From: Pseudomonas rhizophila | GTDB lineage: Bacteria; Pseudomonadota; Gammaproteobacteria; Pseudomonadales; Pseudomonadaceae | Assembly (NCBI RefSeq): GCF_003033885.1 | Contig: NZ_CP024081.1 | Coordinates: forward strand, 1,059,970 to 1,123,969 | Direction: 5' to 3' | DNA length: 64,000 nucleotides | Part shown: positions 19,046 to 31,189 of the stretch, piece after piece | How the letters are laid out: each line of letters starts with the position of its first letter | Numbering within the stretch: the first letter of the stretch is position 1 | The notes under the pieces: generated by a model | Database searches by the model: none | What the model saw: only the letters and a program-made list of their open reading frames with translations | Told to the model about the DNA's origin: nothing | Position numbers and translations under genes: made by a program

Positions 19046-19966
19046 TTAATCCTCGAACCCGACCTGTTCATGGATTTCATCGACCTTGAGTTCCAGTCGG
19101 TAAGCCACGGCGATGAACAACGCCTGGCACAGGCACAACGTGGCACTCAACGAGCGGAAGGCGAAAGAGCTGCCTTCGTTCACCAACAGTACCGCATTGG
19201 CCCGTTTGGCCAGGGGCGACAGGTTGCTGTCGGTGATGATCAGCGTCTTGGCCTGATGATGCTGGGCAATGCGCAGGCAGTGCTGGGTTTCCTTGCCGTA
19301 GGGCGTAAAGCTGATCGCGATCACCAGGTCGTTGGCCCGCACGCTGCGCATTTGCTCGCGATAACTGCCCCCCAGGCCGGACACCAGATGGATGCGCTTG
19401 TTGGTGTGTTGCAGGTTATAGACCAGGTAATCGGCCACCGCGAACGAGCGTCGCACGCCGACCACATAGATGTTGTCGGCGTTGACCACCAGGTCTACGG
19501 CTTTGTCGAAGGCTTGATCGTCCAGCTCCAGGCCCAGACGCTCGATGCCCGAGAGGGTGGCGTTGACGCATTCGCGCGCCAGGTCGCCGCCGCTGGCTTT
19601 CTGCGACTTGTTGGCGATCATGCTGCGGATGCGCTGCTGGTAGTTCTGCACCGGCGTGGTCTTGTGGGTATAGGCCTCGCGAAACAAGGCCTGCATTTCG
19701 CTGAACCCGCTGAAGCCGAAGCGCTGGGAAAACCGCACGATGGCCGAGGGATGCACTTCGCATTCGCGCGCAATGTCGCTGATGCGATCGACCATGATCC
19801 GGTCGCTTTGCTGGCTCATGTAGCTGGCGATGCGTTTGAGCTGTCGCGGCAGGCTTTCATACTCGTCGGTAATCAGTTGCAGCAGGCGCTCGGCATTGAT
19901 CGGTGGGCTTGAAAGGGCGGGTTCGGACGCGCTCTCGGACGGCGCCGGCAGATCGGGGCGGGTCAT
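19046..19966 (-). CDS. iolR: RpiR/MurR-family regulator of inositol genes (IolR)
   Basis: A 306-residue regulator starting MTRPDLPAPSESASEP, with AGAAGGA as ribosome site. Residues about 30-105 are the RpiR helix-turn-helix domain (LPRQLKRIASYMSQQSDRIMVDRISDIARECEVHPSAIVRFSQRFGFSGFSEMQ in pieces); residues about 150-290 are the SIS sugar-phosphate-binding domain (NADNIYVVGVRRSFAVADYLVYNL, VIAISFTPYGKETQH). It is divergent from iolC and separated from it by a 313-base region holding a GGAA-N6-TTCC palindrome, the site type reported for IolR of Sinorhizobium meliloti. A repressor relieved by a phosphorylated inositol intermediate is the likely mode. Confidence 0.88.
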   Translation of the reverse strand: MTRPDLPAPSESASEPALSSPPINAERLLQLITDEYESLPRQLKRIASYMSQQSDRIMVDRISDIARECEVHPSAIVRFSQRFGFSGFSEMQALFREAYTHKTTPVQNYQQRIRSMIANKSQKASGGDLARECVNATLSGIERLGLELDDQAFDKAVDLVVNADNIYVVGVRRSFAVADYLVYNLQHTNKRIHLVSGLGGSYREQMRSVRANDLVIAISFTPYGKETQHCLRIAQHHQAKTLIITDSNLSPLAKRANAVLLVNEGSSFAFRSLSATLCLCQALFIAVAYRLELKVDEIHEQVGFED

Positions 19967-20141
19967 AGAAAATCCTTCTGGCTTGTTCTTATAGGGCGGC
20001 CCGGGAAAAGGGCCTGCCCTCGACAATAGGTTGGCTGATCGCAGTCTACAGCGTAGGCGCGGGGAAAATCATGAGCAGACAACGTTGCGACACCTGCTGA
20101 AACGATGCACCGCGTCTGGCGCGCTTCAGTGATAGCGTATT

Positions 20142-20155
20142 GGAAAAAATATTCC
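20142..20155. promoter_or_regulatory. IolR-type operator upstream of iolC
   Basis: GGAAAAAATATTCC fits GGAA-N6-TTCC, the palindrome reported for S. meliloti IolR. It is 125 bases before the iolC start and 176 before iolR, inside the 313-base divergent region, and is bordered by the AT-rich AAAAAATTTATAGAATAATTA that probably contains the iolC promoter. A second copy is at 30863-30876. Confidence 0.7.
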
Positions 20156-20279
20156 ACGTAAAAAATTTATAGAATAATTATTGATTATTGGCCGCTGCTC
20201 GTTTTAGTCTGCATCCACCAAGAGCGTTGGCGCCGGTTTCGGTGGCAAGCGCGGGCTGATAAAAATAACAGGAGCCAGC

Positions 20280-22217
20280 ATGGGCCAGACTCGTTTTGCC
20301 AGTGGGCGTCAATTGGATGTGATCTGCCTGGGACGCCTGGGCGTCGACCTCTACGCGCAGCAAGTCGGAGCGCGCCTGGAAGATGTCGCAAGCTTCGCCA
20401 AATACCTGGGTGGCTCGTCGGCCAACATCGCCTTCGGCACCGCGCGGTTAGGGCTCAGGTCGGCGATGCTGAGCCGGGTAGGGGACGATCATATGGGCCG
20501 TTTCCTGGTGGAGTCCCTGGCCCGCGAAGGCTGCGACGTCAGCGGCATCAAGGTCGACCCTGAACGCCTGACGGCCATGGTCCTGCTGGGTATCAAGGAC
20601 CGGGAAACCTTTCCCCTGGTGTTCTACCGGGAAAACTGCGCCGACATGGCGCTGCGCGCCGTGGACATCAATGAAACGTTCATTGCCTCCAGCAAGGCGC
20701 TGCTGATCACCGGCACGCATTTCTCTACCGAAAGTGTCTACAAGGCCAGCACCCAGGCGTTGGATTACGCCGAGAGACACAACGTCAAACGCGTCTTGGA
20801 CATCGATTATCGCCCGGTGCTCTGGGGCCTGGCGGGCAAGGCCGATGGAGAAACCCGTTTCGTCGCCGACCAGAAAGTCAGCCAGCATGTGCAAAGCATC
20901 CTGCCGCGTTTCGACCTGATCGTCGGCACCGAAGAAGAATTCCTGATCGCCGGCGGCAGCGAAGATCTGCTGAGCGCGTTGCGTACCGTGCGCTCGCTGA
21001 CGGCGGCGACCTTGGTGGTCAAGCTCGGCCCGCAAGGTTGCACGGTGATCCACGGCGCCATCCCTAACCGACTTGAAGACGGCGCCATTTATCCCGGGGT
21101 TCGTGTCGAAGTCCTGAATGTATTAGGTGCAGGTGATGCGTTCATGTCGGGCTTTCTCGCCGGTTGGCTGGAGGACGCCAGTGATGAACGCTGCTGCCAG
21201 CTGGCCAATGCCTGCGGTGGCCTGGTGGTGTCGCGCCATGCCTGTGCCCCAGCGATGCCGACCCGGGCTGAACTCGACTATCTGTTCAATAGCCCGGTGC
21301 CGATTACCCGGCCGGATCGAGACGTGGCATTGCAACGTCTGCATCAGGTCAGCGTGCCGCGCAAACAGTGGAAGCAACTGTTCATCTTTGCCTTCGATCA
21401 TCGCTGGCAACTGGTGGAACTGGCCCATAAAGGCGGGCGTGAGCTGGGCGCCATCAGCGAACTCAAGCAACTGTTCATCCAGGCCGTGGAACGGGTCGAA
21501 GCCGACCTGAAACGTCAGGGCATCGAGGCCGATGTCGGTCTGCTGGCCGACCAACGTTTCGGCCAGGACTCGCTGAACGCCGCCACTGGACGTGACTGGT
21601 GGGTTGCCCGACCAGTGGAGGTGCAGGGTTCACGGCCGCTGGCGTTCGAACATGGGCGCTCTATCGGCAGCAACCTGATCGCCTGGCCACAGGAACAGAT
21701 CATCAAGTGCCTGGTGCAATTTCACCCCGACGACGAACCGCTGCTGCGCCTGGAACAGGAGGCGCAACTCATGGCGCTGTATCAGGCGTCCCAGGTCAGC
21801 GGCCATGAACTGCTGCTGGAAGTCATTCCACCCAAGGATCATCCGTCGCCGCACCCGGACGTGCTGTATCGCGCCCTCAAACGCCTCTACAACCTGGGCA
21901 TCTTTCCGGCCTGGTGGAAAATCGAAGCCCAGACGGCCGACGAATGGAAGCAACTTGATGAGCTGATTCAACAGCGTGATCCCTATTGCCGAGGTGTGGT
22001 ACTGCTGGGCCTCAACGCCCCGGCCGCCGTGCTAGCCGAGGGTTTCCGCCAGGCCAGCCAGAGCACAACCTGCCGTGGATTTGCCGTGGGACGGACAATC
22101 TTCCAGGAACCGAGCCGTGCCTGGCTGGCCGGGGAAGTCGACGATGAAACGTTGATCCGGCAGGTGCAGGGTAGGTTTGTGGAGTTGATCGAGGCGTGGC
22201 GTGCTGCGCGAAGTTAA
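20280..22217 (+). CDS. iolC: Bifunctional 5-dehydro-2-deoxygluconokinase / phosphate aldolase (IolC-IolJ fusion)
   Basis: A 645-residue two-domain enzyme, about twice the size of Bacillus IolC. Residues 1-325 are a PfkB-family kinase (DVICLGRLGVDLYAQQVG, YLGGSSANIAFGTARLG, and the catalytic LGAGDAFMSGFLAGW) that phosphorylates 2-deoxy-5-keto-D-gluconate. Residues about 335-645 are a DUF2090 domain (FAFDHRWQLVELA, GLLADQRFGQDSL, ARPVEVQGSRPLAFE, KCLVQFHPDDEP, FAVGRTIFQEPSRAWL), the aldolase half that gives dihydroxyacetone phosphate and malonic semialdehyde. Such fusions are usual in proteobacteria. GGAGCC lies just ahead of the ATG. It is the first gene of the rightward iol operon and follows the IolR-type operator. 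Confidence 0.94.
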   Translation: MGQTRFASGRQLDVICLGRLGVDLYAQQVGARLEDVASFAKYLGGSSANIAFGTARLGLRSAMLSRVGDDHMGRFLVESLAREGCDVSGIKVDPERLTAMVLLGIKDRETFPLVFYRENCADMALRAVDINETFIASSKALLITGTHFSTESVYKASTQALDYAERHNVKRVLDIDYRPVLWGLAGKADGETRFVADQKVSQHVQSILPRFDLIVGTEEEFLIAGGSEDLLSALRTVRSLTAATLVVKLGPQGCTVIHGAIPNRLEDGAIYPGVRVEVLNVLGAGDAFMSGFLAGWLEDASDERCCQLANACGGLVVSRHACAPAMPTRAELDYLFNSPVPITRPDRDVALQRLHQVSVPRKQWKQLFIFAFDHRWQLVELAHKGGRELGAISELKQLFIQAVERVEADLKRQGIEADVGLLADQRFGQDSLNAATGRDWWVARPVEVQGSRPLAFEHGRSIGSNLIAWPQEQIIKCLVQFHPDDEPLLRLEQEAQLMALYQASQVSGHELLLEVIPPKDHPSPHPDVLYRALKRLYNLGIFPAWWKIEAQTADEWKQLDELIQQRDPYCRGVVLLGLNAPAAVLAEGFRQASQSTTCRGFAVGRTIFQEPSRAWLAGEVDDETLIRQVQGRFVELIEAWRAARS

Positions 22218-22235
22218 AAGCTGTGAACACTGATC

Positions 22236-22326
22236 CTGTGGGAGCGAGCCTGCTCGCGATAGCCGACTGATAGTCAACATTAAGTCGCCTGACACACCGC
22301 TATCGCGAGCAGGCTCGCTCCCACAG
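22236..22326. repeat. REPIN (REP pair)
   Basis: Left unit TGTGGGAGCGAGCCTGCTCGCGATAG, right unit CTATCGCGAGCAGGCTCGCTCCCACA. It lies within the iol operon between iolC and iolE. Confidence 0.9.
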
Positions 22327-22376
22327 GGTTCATCGCCGCCTTCAATGGTTAGGTAAAAACAATAAAAGGTGCAGCC

Positions 22377-23270
22377 ATGCCCGCAATTCGAATTGGCATC
22401 AACCCGATTTCCTGGAGCAACGACGATCTGCCATCGTTGGGTGGCGAGACGCCGTTGAGTACGGCGCTGAGCGAAGGCAAGGAAATCGGTTACGAAGGTT
22501 TCGAGCTCAACGGCAAATTTCCCAAGGATGCCAAGGGCGTTGGCGATGTGCTGCGGCCCTATGACCTGGCGCTGGTCTCCGGCTGGTATTCCAGTCGTCT
22601 GGCCCGGCGCTCGGCGGCCGAAGAGATCGATGCCATCGCCAGCCATGTCGAGTTGCTGGCGCAAAACGGTGCGACGGTGCTGGTGTACGGCGAGGTGGCC
22701 GATTCCATTCAAGGCCAGCGCATCCCACTGATCGAGCGACCGCGTTTTCACACGGACGAAGCCTGGCAAGACTATGCCGAAAAACTCACCGAACTGGCGC
22801 GCTTCACCCTGTCCCGGGGTGTGCGCCTGGCGTATCACCATCATATGGGCGCCTATGTCGAATCGCCTTCGGACATCGACAAACTGATGGCCCTGACCGG
22901 CAGTGAGGTTGGCCTGCTGTTTGACTCGGGCCACTGTTACATGGGCGGCGGCGAACCCTTGCAGGTGTTGCGCAAGCACATCGAGCGCATTTGCCATGTG
23001 CATTTCAAGGACGTGCGCAAGCCTGTGGTGCAACTGGCGCGCAACAACCTCTGGAGTTTCCCCGACTGCATCGTCAACGGCACCTTCACCGTACCGGGTG
23101 ATGGTGACATCGACTTTGCCGCGTTGCTGGACGTGCTGCTTGCCGCCGACTATCACGGCTGGCTGGTGGTCGAAGCCGAACAGGATCCGGCCGTGGCACC
23201 GAGTTATGCCTACGCCAAGAAAGGCTACGACACCCTGCGCGCCTTGCTGCAAGAGAGGACTGCGTCATGA
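22377..23270 (+). CDS. iolE: myo-Inosose-2 dehydratase IolE
   Basis: A 297-residue TIM-barrel enzyme of the AP-endonuclease-2 superfamily that removes water from scyllo-inosose (2-keto-myo-inositol), the second step of inositol breakdown. Characteristic segments are IGINPISWSNDDLPSLGGETPL at the start, YEGFELNGKFP, RLAYHHHMGAYVESPSDID, LLFDSGHCYMGGGEPL, ICHVHFKDVRKPV and GWLVVEAEQDP, which supply the metal-binding Glu, Asp, His and Glu. AAAAGGTG serves as the ribosome site. The stop overlaps the iolB start by four bases (ATGA). Confidence 0.95.
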   Translation: MPAIRIGINPISWSNDDLPSLGGETPLSTALSEGKEIGYEGFELNGKFPKDAKGVGDVLRPYDLALVSGWYSSRLARRSAAEEIDAIASHVELLAQNGATVLVYGEVADSIQGQRIPLIERPRFHTDEAWQDYAEKLTELARFTLSRGVRLAYHHHMGAYVESPSDIDKLMALTGSEVGLLFDSGHCYMGGGEPLQVLRKHIERICHVHFKDVRKPVVQLARNNLWSFPDCIVNGTFTVPGDGDIDFAALLDVLLAADYHGWLVVEAEQDPAVAPSYAYAKKGYDTLRALLQERTAS

Positions 23271-24076
23271 GCCTGTTGATCAAAAGCCAGCCAAGCGGCC
23301 AGACCATAGTCCAGCTACCCGCCGACGAACTGGAGTATGTCGGGTTTGCCGCCTACCGCTTGAGCCTTGGTGAAAAGCTCCCGGTGGCTGCCGCCGACAA
23401 GGAACTGTGCCTGGTCTTGCTCAGCGGGCGCATCAGTCTCAAGGGTGAAGCACCGGGGCAGGGTGCCTTCGATTGGGACAACCTCGGTGATCGCCAGTCG
23501 GTGTTCGAGGATAAATCGCCCTACGCCGCGTATCTGCCGCCCGGCAGCCAGGCCCAGGTCACCGCCCTGAGCGATGTACAGATTGCCGTGTGTGCTGCGC
23601 CGGGTTCTGCGCAAAACAGTTACGGTCCACGGCTGATCCGCCCGGACAGCATGAAGCGCAGCGTGCGCGGCAAGGGCGCCAACACCCGCTATGTCTGCGA
23701 CATCCTGCCCGACAGTGAGCCGGCCCACTCGCTGCTGGTGGTGGAAGTGCGCACGCCGTCGGGGCATTCGTCGAGCTACCCACCCCACAAGCACGACACC
23801 GACGACCTGCCGCACCAAAGCTTTCTGGAAGAAACCTATTACCACCAGGTCAACCCGTCCCAGGGCTTCGTGTTCCAGCGGGTCTATACCGACGACCGCA
23901 GCATCGACCAGGCCATGGCCGTGGAAAACAGCGACCTGGTGGTGGTGCCCAAGGGTTACCACCCGGTCAGCGTGCCCTACGGGTACGAGTCGTATTACCT
24001 GAACGTCATGGCCGGCCCGAAGCGGGTCTGGCAGTTCCATAACGATCCGCAGCACAGTTGGCTGCTTGATCTCTGA
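23267..24076 (+). CDS. iolB: 5-Deoxy-glucuronate isomerase IolB
   Basis: A 269-residue double-cupin enzyme converting 5-deoxy-glucuronate to 2-deoxy-5-keto-D-gluconate, the step that feeds the IolC kinase. The first cupin has weak motifs; the second contains the metal-site segment SSYPPHKHDTDDLPHQSFLEETYYHQ and DLVVVPKGYHPVSVPYGYESYYLNVMAG. Length is normal. It overlaps iolE by ATGA and precedes iolA by 30 bases, so it is in the middle of the operon. Confidence 0.95.
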   Translation: MSLLIKSQPSGQTIVQLPADELEYVGFAAYRLSLGEKLPVAAADKELCLVLLSGRISLKGEAPGQGAFDWDNLGDRQSVFEDKSPYAAYLPPGSQAQVTALSDVQIAVCAAPGSAQNSYGPRLIRPDSMKRSVRGKGANTRYVCDILPDSEPAHSLLVVEVRTPSGHSSSYPPHKHDTDDLPHQSFLEETYYHQVNPSQGFVFQRVYTDDRSIDQAMAVENSDLVVVPKGYHPVSVPYGYESYYLNVMAGPKRVWQFHNDPQHSWLLDL

Positions 24077-24106
24077 TTTCCACCCTTTGCACGGAGAACA
24101 AGAACA

Positions 24107-25609
24107 ATGAGCGATGCCCCGGTAGTAGGCCATTACATCAACGGTCGAGTGCAGGACAGCGACACGGTGCGGTTCAGCAACGTCTTCAACCCGGCCACCG
24201 GCGCGATACAGGCCCGGGTGGCGCTGGCCGAACCGGGCACCGTCGAGGCCGCGGTGACCTCGGCGCTGGCGGCATTCCCGGGCTGGTCCGAGCAATCGTC
24301 ATTGCGCCGTTCGCGGGTGATGTTCAAGTTCAAGGAATTGCTCGACCGCCATCACGACGAACTGGCGCAGATCATCAGTCGCGAGCACGGCAAGGTGCTG
24401 TCCGACGCCCATGGCGAAGTCACCCGCGGCATCGAGATCGTCGAGTACGCCTGCGGTGCGCCGAACCTGCTCAAGACCGATTTCAGTGACAACATCGGCG
24501 GCGGCATCGACAACTGGAACCTGCGCCAGCCCTTGGGTGTGTGTGCCGGAGTCACGCCGTTCAATTTTCCGGTGATGGTGCCGCTGTGGATGATTCCCCT
24601 GGCACTGGTCGCCGGTAACTGTTTCATCCTCAAGCCTTCGGAGCGTGACCCGTCCGCCAGTTTGCTGATGGCTCGGCTGTTGACGGAGGCCGGGTTGCCG
24701 GACGGTGTGTTCAACGTGGTCCAGGGCGACAAAGTGGCGGTAGATGCGCTGTTGCAGCACCCGCACATCGAGGCGATTTCTTTCGTCGGCTCCACGCCGA
24801 TTGCCGAGTACATCCACCAGCAGGGCACGGCGAACGGCAAGCGCGTGCAGGCGCTTGGCGGGGCGAAAAATCACATGATCGTCATGCCCGACGCCGACCT
24901 CGACCAGGCGGCGGACGCATTGATCGGTGCGGCCTACGGCTCGGCCGGTGAACGCTGCATGGCGATTTCCATTGCCGTGGCGGTGGGGGACGTGGGCGAT
25001 GAATTGATTGCCAAGCTGTTGCCGCGCATCGATCAGTTGAAGATCGGCAACGGCCAGCAACCCGGCACCGACATGGGGCCGCTGGTGACCGCCGAGCACA
25101 AGGCCAAGGTCGAAGGCTTCATCGACGCCGGGGTCGCCGAGGGCGCGCGCCTGATCGTCGACGGCCGTGGTTTCAAGGTGCCGGGGGCCGAGCAGGGGTT
25201 CTTTGTCGGCGCGACGCTGTTCGACCAGGTCACCGCCCAGATGAGCATCTACCAGCAAGAGATCTTCGGCCCGGTGCTGGGCATCGTTCGCGTGGCGGAT
25301 TTCGCCAGCGCCGTGGCCTTGATCAATGCTCACGAGTTCGGCAACGGCGTGTCCTGCTTCACCCGTGACGGCGGCATTGCCCGGGCGTTTGCCCGCAGCA
25401 TCAAGGTCGGTATGGTGGGCATCAACGTGCCGATTCCGGTGCCCATGGCCTGGCATTCCTTTGGCGGCTGGAAGCGCTCGCTGTTTGGCGATCACCATGC
25501 CTACGGTGAAGAAGGTTTGCGCTTTTACAGCCGCTACAAAAGCGTGATGCAGCGCTGGCCCGACAGCATCGCCAAGGGCCCCGAGTTCAGCATGCCGACT
25601 GCCCAATAA
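24107..25609 (+). CDS. iolA: CoA-acylating (methyl)malonate-semialdehyde dehydrogenase IolA/MmsA
   Basis: A 500-residue aldehyde dehydrogenase that turns malonic semialdehyde into acetyl-CoA and CO2, closing the inositol pathway. Landmarks are [71 protein letters not shown], and the catalytic Cys in [15 protein letters not shown]. The replacement of the usual active-site Glu region and the NHMIV motif are typical of the CoA-dependent MMSDH subgroup. A second mmsA for valine catabolism may exist elsewhere in the genome; this one belongs to the iol operon. Confidence 0.94.
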   Translation: MSDAPVVGHYINGRVQDSDTVRFSNVFNPATGAIQARVALAEPGTVEAAVTSALAAFPGWSEQSSLRRSRVMFKFKELLDRHHDELAQIISREHGKVLSDAHGEVTRGIEIVEYACGAPNLLKTDFSDNIGGGIDNWNLRQPLGVCAGVTPFNFPVMVPLWMIPLALVAGNCFILKPSERDPSASLLMARLLTEAGLPDGVFNVVQGDKVAVDALLQHPHIEAISFVGSTPIAEYIHQQGTANGKRVQALGGAKNHMIVMPDADLDQAADALIGAAYGSAGERCMAISIAVAVGDVGDELIAKLLPRIDQLKIGNGQQPGTDMGPLVTAEHKAKVEGFIDAGVAEGARLIVDGRGFKVPGAEQGFFVGATLFDQVTAQMSIYQQEIFGPVLGIVRVADFASAVALINAHEFGNGVSCFTRDGGIARAFARSIKVGMVGINVPIPVPMAWHSFGGWKRSLFGDHHAYGEEGLRFYSRYKSVMQRWPDSIAKGPEFSMPTAQ

Positions 25610-25639
25610 CCGTTTATGAATGCCGGAGGGATAACAACA

Positions 25640-26461
25640 ATGAACAAGCCCCTGCGTTTTGCCTTGAACCGAATGGTTGCTCCGCGCCTGTCACTGCCCG
25701 ATTTCATTGACCTGGCCCTGGCGCTGAAAACCGATGCCATCGAGATTCGCAACGATCTGAAGGGCGTCGAGATCGAAGACGGCATGCCGCCGGCCCGCGT
25801 GCGTGAGTTGTGCGAGGCGCGGGGCATCAAGGTGTTGTCGATCAACGCGCTGTATCCCTTCGACGTATGGAACGAGGAGCGCCGTACCCAAGCCGTGCGG
25901 CTGGCCGACTATGCTCGCGAATGCGGCGCCGAGGGGCTGGTGATGTGCCCGCTCAACGAGCGCGACGACCCGCGCGGCGAGGCCGAACGCGCCGCGGGGC
26001 TGCGCACGGCCCTCAGTGAACTGGCGCCGATCCTGCGGGCTTTCGGTATCTACGGTTTCATCGAGCCGTTGGGGTTTGAAGAGTGTTCGCTGCGGCGCAA
26101 GCGCACGGCAGTGGAAGCGATCAAGGCCATTGGCGGGTTGGATGTGTTCCGTTTGGTGCATGACACCTTTCATCATCACCTGGCCGGTGAGCAGGAATTT
26201 TTCCCCGAGCTGACCGGGCTGGTGCACATCTCCGGTGTCGAGGATGCCCAGGCACCCTTGACGACCATCCGCGACGGCCACCGCGTGCTGGTGGGCGAGG
26301 CCGACATTCTCGGCAATGCCGCGCAGATCGAGGCGTTGCGGGCCGGTGGTTACGAGGGCTACCTGTCCTTCGAACCCTTTGCCCAGAGCATTCATGAACT
26401 GGCCGACATTCGCCAGGCGTTGGGGGCGAGCATGAATCACCTGCGCAATCCCCAGGCCTGA
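25640..26461 (+). CDS. iolI: 2-Keto-myo-inositol isomerase IolI (TIM-barrel)
   Basis: A 273-residue TIM-barrel protein starting MNKPLRFALNRMVAP, with GGAGGG at 25625-25630 as ribosome site; a start at 25616 is open but poorly placed. It has the metal-ligand pattern of the IolI family: Glu in YGFIEPLGFEECS, Asp/His in RLVHDTFHHHLAG, His in GLVHISGVED, Glu in YLSFEPFA. IolI interconverts 2-keto-myo-inositol and 1-keto-D-chiro-inositol, letting D-chiro-inositol enter the pathway. It might be annotated only as a sugar-phosphate isomerase/epimerase, but position in the iol operon supports IolI. Confidence 0.85.
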   Translation: MNKPLRFALNRMVAPRLSLPDFIDLALALKTDAIEIRNDLKGVEIEDGMPPARVRELCEARGIKVLSINALYPFDVWNEERRTQAVRLADYARECGAEGLVMCPLNERDDPRGEAERAAGLRTALSELAPILRAFGIYGFIEPLGFEECSLRRKRTAVEAIKAIGGLDVFRLVHDTFHHHLAGEQEFFPELTGLVHISGVEDAQAPLTTIRDGHRVLVGEADILGNAAQIEALRAGGYEGYLSFEPFAQSIHELADIRQALGASMNHLRNPQA

Positions 26462-26488
26462 CACCGTCATCAATATGATGAAGAACCC

Positions 26489-26580
26489 CTGTGGGAGCGA
26501 GCTTGCTCGCGATGGCGGCAGCACATTCAACAGATAAGTCGCCTGAAATACTGTTATCGCGAGCAAGCTCGCTCCCACAG
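26489..26580. repeat. REPIN (REP pair), AGCTTGCTC variant
   Basis: Left unit TGTGGGAGCGAGCTTGCTCGCGATGG and right unit TTATCGCGAGCAAGCTCGCTCCCACA. Both units carry the same C-to-T (G-to-A) change, so the stem is kept by a compensatory pair. Located between iolI and iolD. Confidence 0.9.
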
Positions 26581-26626
26581 TGGACTGAGCCAGCCGCCAA
26601 ATTTGCATTCCAGACAAGGTGCAAGC

Positions 26627-29598
<2,972 letters not shown>

Positions 29599-29608
29599 CC
29601 ACAATCTC

Positions 29609-29631
29609 CTGTGGGAGCCCGCTCCCACAGT
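29609..29631. repeat. Collapsed REP palindrome
   Basis: TGTGGGAGCCCGCTCCCACA is a self-complementary fragment that looks like two REP ends fused after loss of the centre. It lies immediately before a complete REPIN. Confidence 0.6.
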
Positions 29632-29662
29632 CGACCGCGTTTCCCTGAAGGTACTCGGTCAA

Positions 29663-29754
29663 TTGTGGGAGCGAGCCTGCTCGCGATGGCGGCGGATCTG
29701 TTGGCATTAATGTGGCGGATACACTGCCATCGCGAGCAGGCTCGCTCCCACAGG
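29663..29754. repeat. REPIN (REP pair)
   Basis: Left unit TGTGGGAGCGAGCCTGCTCGCGATGG, right unit CCATCGCGAGCAGGCTCGCTCCCACA, between iolG and the next oxidoreductase gene. Confidence 0.9.
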
Positions 29755-29788
29755 GTTGTGTTTATTCAACGACTTTCAAGGAATCTTC

Positions 29789-30841
29789 ATGCGAATCGGA
29801 CTAGTGGGCTACGGCAAGGGCGGACGGTTTTTCCATGCACCGCTGATCAGCAGTCTGCCCGGGGCTACGTTTGTCGGCGTGGTGACGCGGTCCGCTGAGC
29901 GGCGCCAGCAACTGGCGAGCGAGCACCCGCACGCCCAAGCCTTCGATACCCTCGAACAGTTGGTGGCCGCAGGCGTCGATGCGGTGGTGGTGTCCACGCC
30001 GCTGGACGGTCGCCCGGCCGTGGTCATGCAGGCCATTGAACTGGGTATTGCAGTGGTCAGCGACAAACCTTTCGCCCTTGATGCCGCACAGGCCGAGGCG
30101 ATGGTGCTGGCCGCCGAGCAGCGCAACGTGCCGCTGACCGTGTATCAGAACCGCCGCTGGGATTCGGACTACCTGACTTTGCGCAAACTGCTGGAGTCCG
30201 GTGCGCTGGGGCAGGTCATTCGCTTTGAGTCCAGCGTCGAGCGTTATTCGCCAACATCGGTCGGCAAAGGTAGCGGCGGCGGGTTTCTGCGGGACCTGGG
30301 TAGCCATCTGGTGGACCAGGCGCTGCAACTGTTCGGCCCGGTGACCAGGGTTTACGCCGAGTTGGATTACCGGCAACCCGGGCAGGTGTTCGACAACGGC
30401 TTTTTTATCTCCCTGACCCATGCCAGCGGCGTGCTTTCCCACCTGAGCGGCAGTTGCCTGCAAAACGCACCGCGCCCGCGCTTTCGGGTCAGCGGCACCG
30501 GGGGCTGTTACACCGTCGAAGGCCTGGACGGCCAGGAGGCCCAGGCGCTGGCCGGGTTGAGCCCGGCGACCGAGGGTGAGCGCTGGGGGAGCGAAGAGCA
30601 TCGGCGCTGGGGCTGGTTCGAGCAAGGCAGCGAGCGCGAGCGTGTGGCATCGGAGCGCGGCTGCTGGATGACGTTCTACCAGCGTCTGCAAACCGCGTTG
30701 CAAGGCGTTGGTCCTTTGCCGGTGGAGGCCCGTGATGCCCTGGCCACCACTCGCATCCTCGACGCTGCAAGGCTGAGCGCCGAGCAGGGCGAAGTGGTGG
30801 TTTTGGCCACGTCTGTCGGCCATGGAATAAAAAACGAATAA
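29789..30841 (+). CDS. Gfo/Idh/MocA oxidoreductase, scyllo-inositol dehydrogenase (IolW/YdgJ)-like
   Basis: A 350-residue NAD(P)-dependent oxidoreductase starting MRIGLVGYGKGGRFFHAPL, with AAGGAA before the ATG. It has the KP motif in VVSDKPFALDAAQAEAM and an unusual signature VYQNRRWDSDYLTLRKLLESGALG, which I associate with the YvaA/IolW and E. coli YdgJ subgroup, NADP-dependent scyllo-inositol dehydrogenases. RDLGSHLVDQALQLFG supplies the catalytic His. At the end of the iol operon it would let scyllo-inositol enter through scyllo-inosose. The exact substrate is inference; the family is certain. Confidence 0.85.
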   Translation: MRIGLVGYGKGGRFFHAPLISSLPGATFVGVVTRSAERRQQLASEHPHAQAFDTLEQLVAAGVDAVVVSTPLDGRPAVVMQAIELGIAVVSDKPFALDAAQAEAMVLAAEQRNVPLTVYQNRRWDSDYLTLRKLLESGALGQVIRFESSVERYSPTSVGKGSGGGFLRDLGSHLVDQALQLFGPVTRVYAELDYRQPGQVFDNGFFISLTHASGVLSHLSGSCLQNAPRPRFRVSGTGGCYTVEGLDGQEAQALAGLSPATEGERWGSEEHRRWGWFEQGSERERVASERGCWMTFYQRLQTALQGVGPLPVEARDALATTRILDAARLSAEQGEVVVLATSVGHGIKNE

Positions 30842-30862
30842 AATTCTAAAATGAGTTGATAT

Positions 30863-30876
30863 GGAAAATATTTTCC
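30863..30876. promoter_or_regulatory. IolR-type operator upstream of the inositol importer genes
   Basis: GGAAAATATTTTCC is a perfect palindrome fitting GGAA-N6-TTCC, extended by one base pair each side (TGGAAAATATTTTCCA). It begins 22 bases after the preceding stop codon and 327 bases before the periplasmic binding protein gene. It indicates a second IolR-controlled promoter, so the importer can be made separately from the catabolic operon. Confidence 0.7.
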
Positions 30877-30983
30877 AATAAAGTCGATTCCAGGTTACCG
30901 ACACCCCTGTTCGTCTTTTGCCAAGTCAGCCTTGAGCAAATGACGGACAAAACAAAAACAAGAAACACAGCCAGGTACCGTCG

Positions 30984-31136
30984 ATGAAAACCTTCAGCCG
31001 TTCTGCGTTTCACCTGCCACGCTCGCTGCGCCTTTGCGCAATCCTTCCCCTGTTCGAATCCCTGTGCATTCAGCGCAACGGCACCGTGGTGTGTTGCATG
31101 CCCGGTGCGCCCATCGTGCGTTTGCCCCGTTCCTGA
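30984..31136 (+). CDS. Possible small ORF (50 aa) in the importer leader
   Basis: ATG at 30984 opens a 50-codon frame beginning MKTFSRSAFHLPRSLRLCAILPLFESLCIQ in sequence pieces and ending PIVRLPRS, stop TGA at 31134-31136, 53 bases before the importer's first gene. A clear ribosome site is absent (CCAGGTACCGTCG precedes it). It may be a translated leader, a remnant, or chance. The 348-base gap around it otherwise holds the IolR-type operator at its start and no further recognised feature. Confidence 0.3.
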   Translation: MKTFSRSAFHLPRSLRLCAILPLFESLCIQRNGTVVCCMPGAPIVRLPRS

Positions 31137-31189
31137 GATCCATCACGCCTTATCCATAAAACCAACAAAAAAGTGGAGAAAGACCGTTC

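Noticed and set aside
29609..29755. Possible insertion sequence remnant between iolG and the next gene
   Set aside because: Explained fully by a collapsed REP palindrome and a REPIN; no transposase trace or target duplication.
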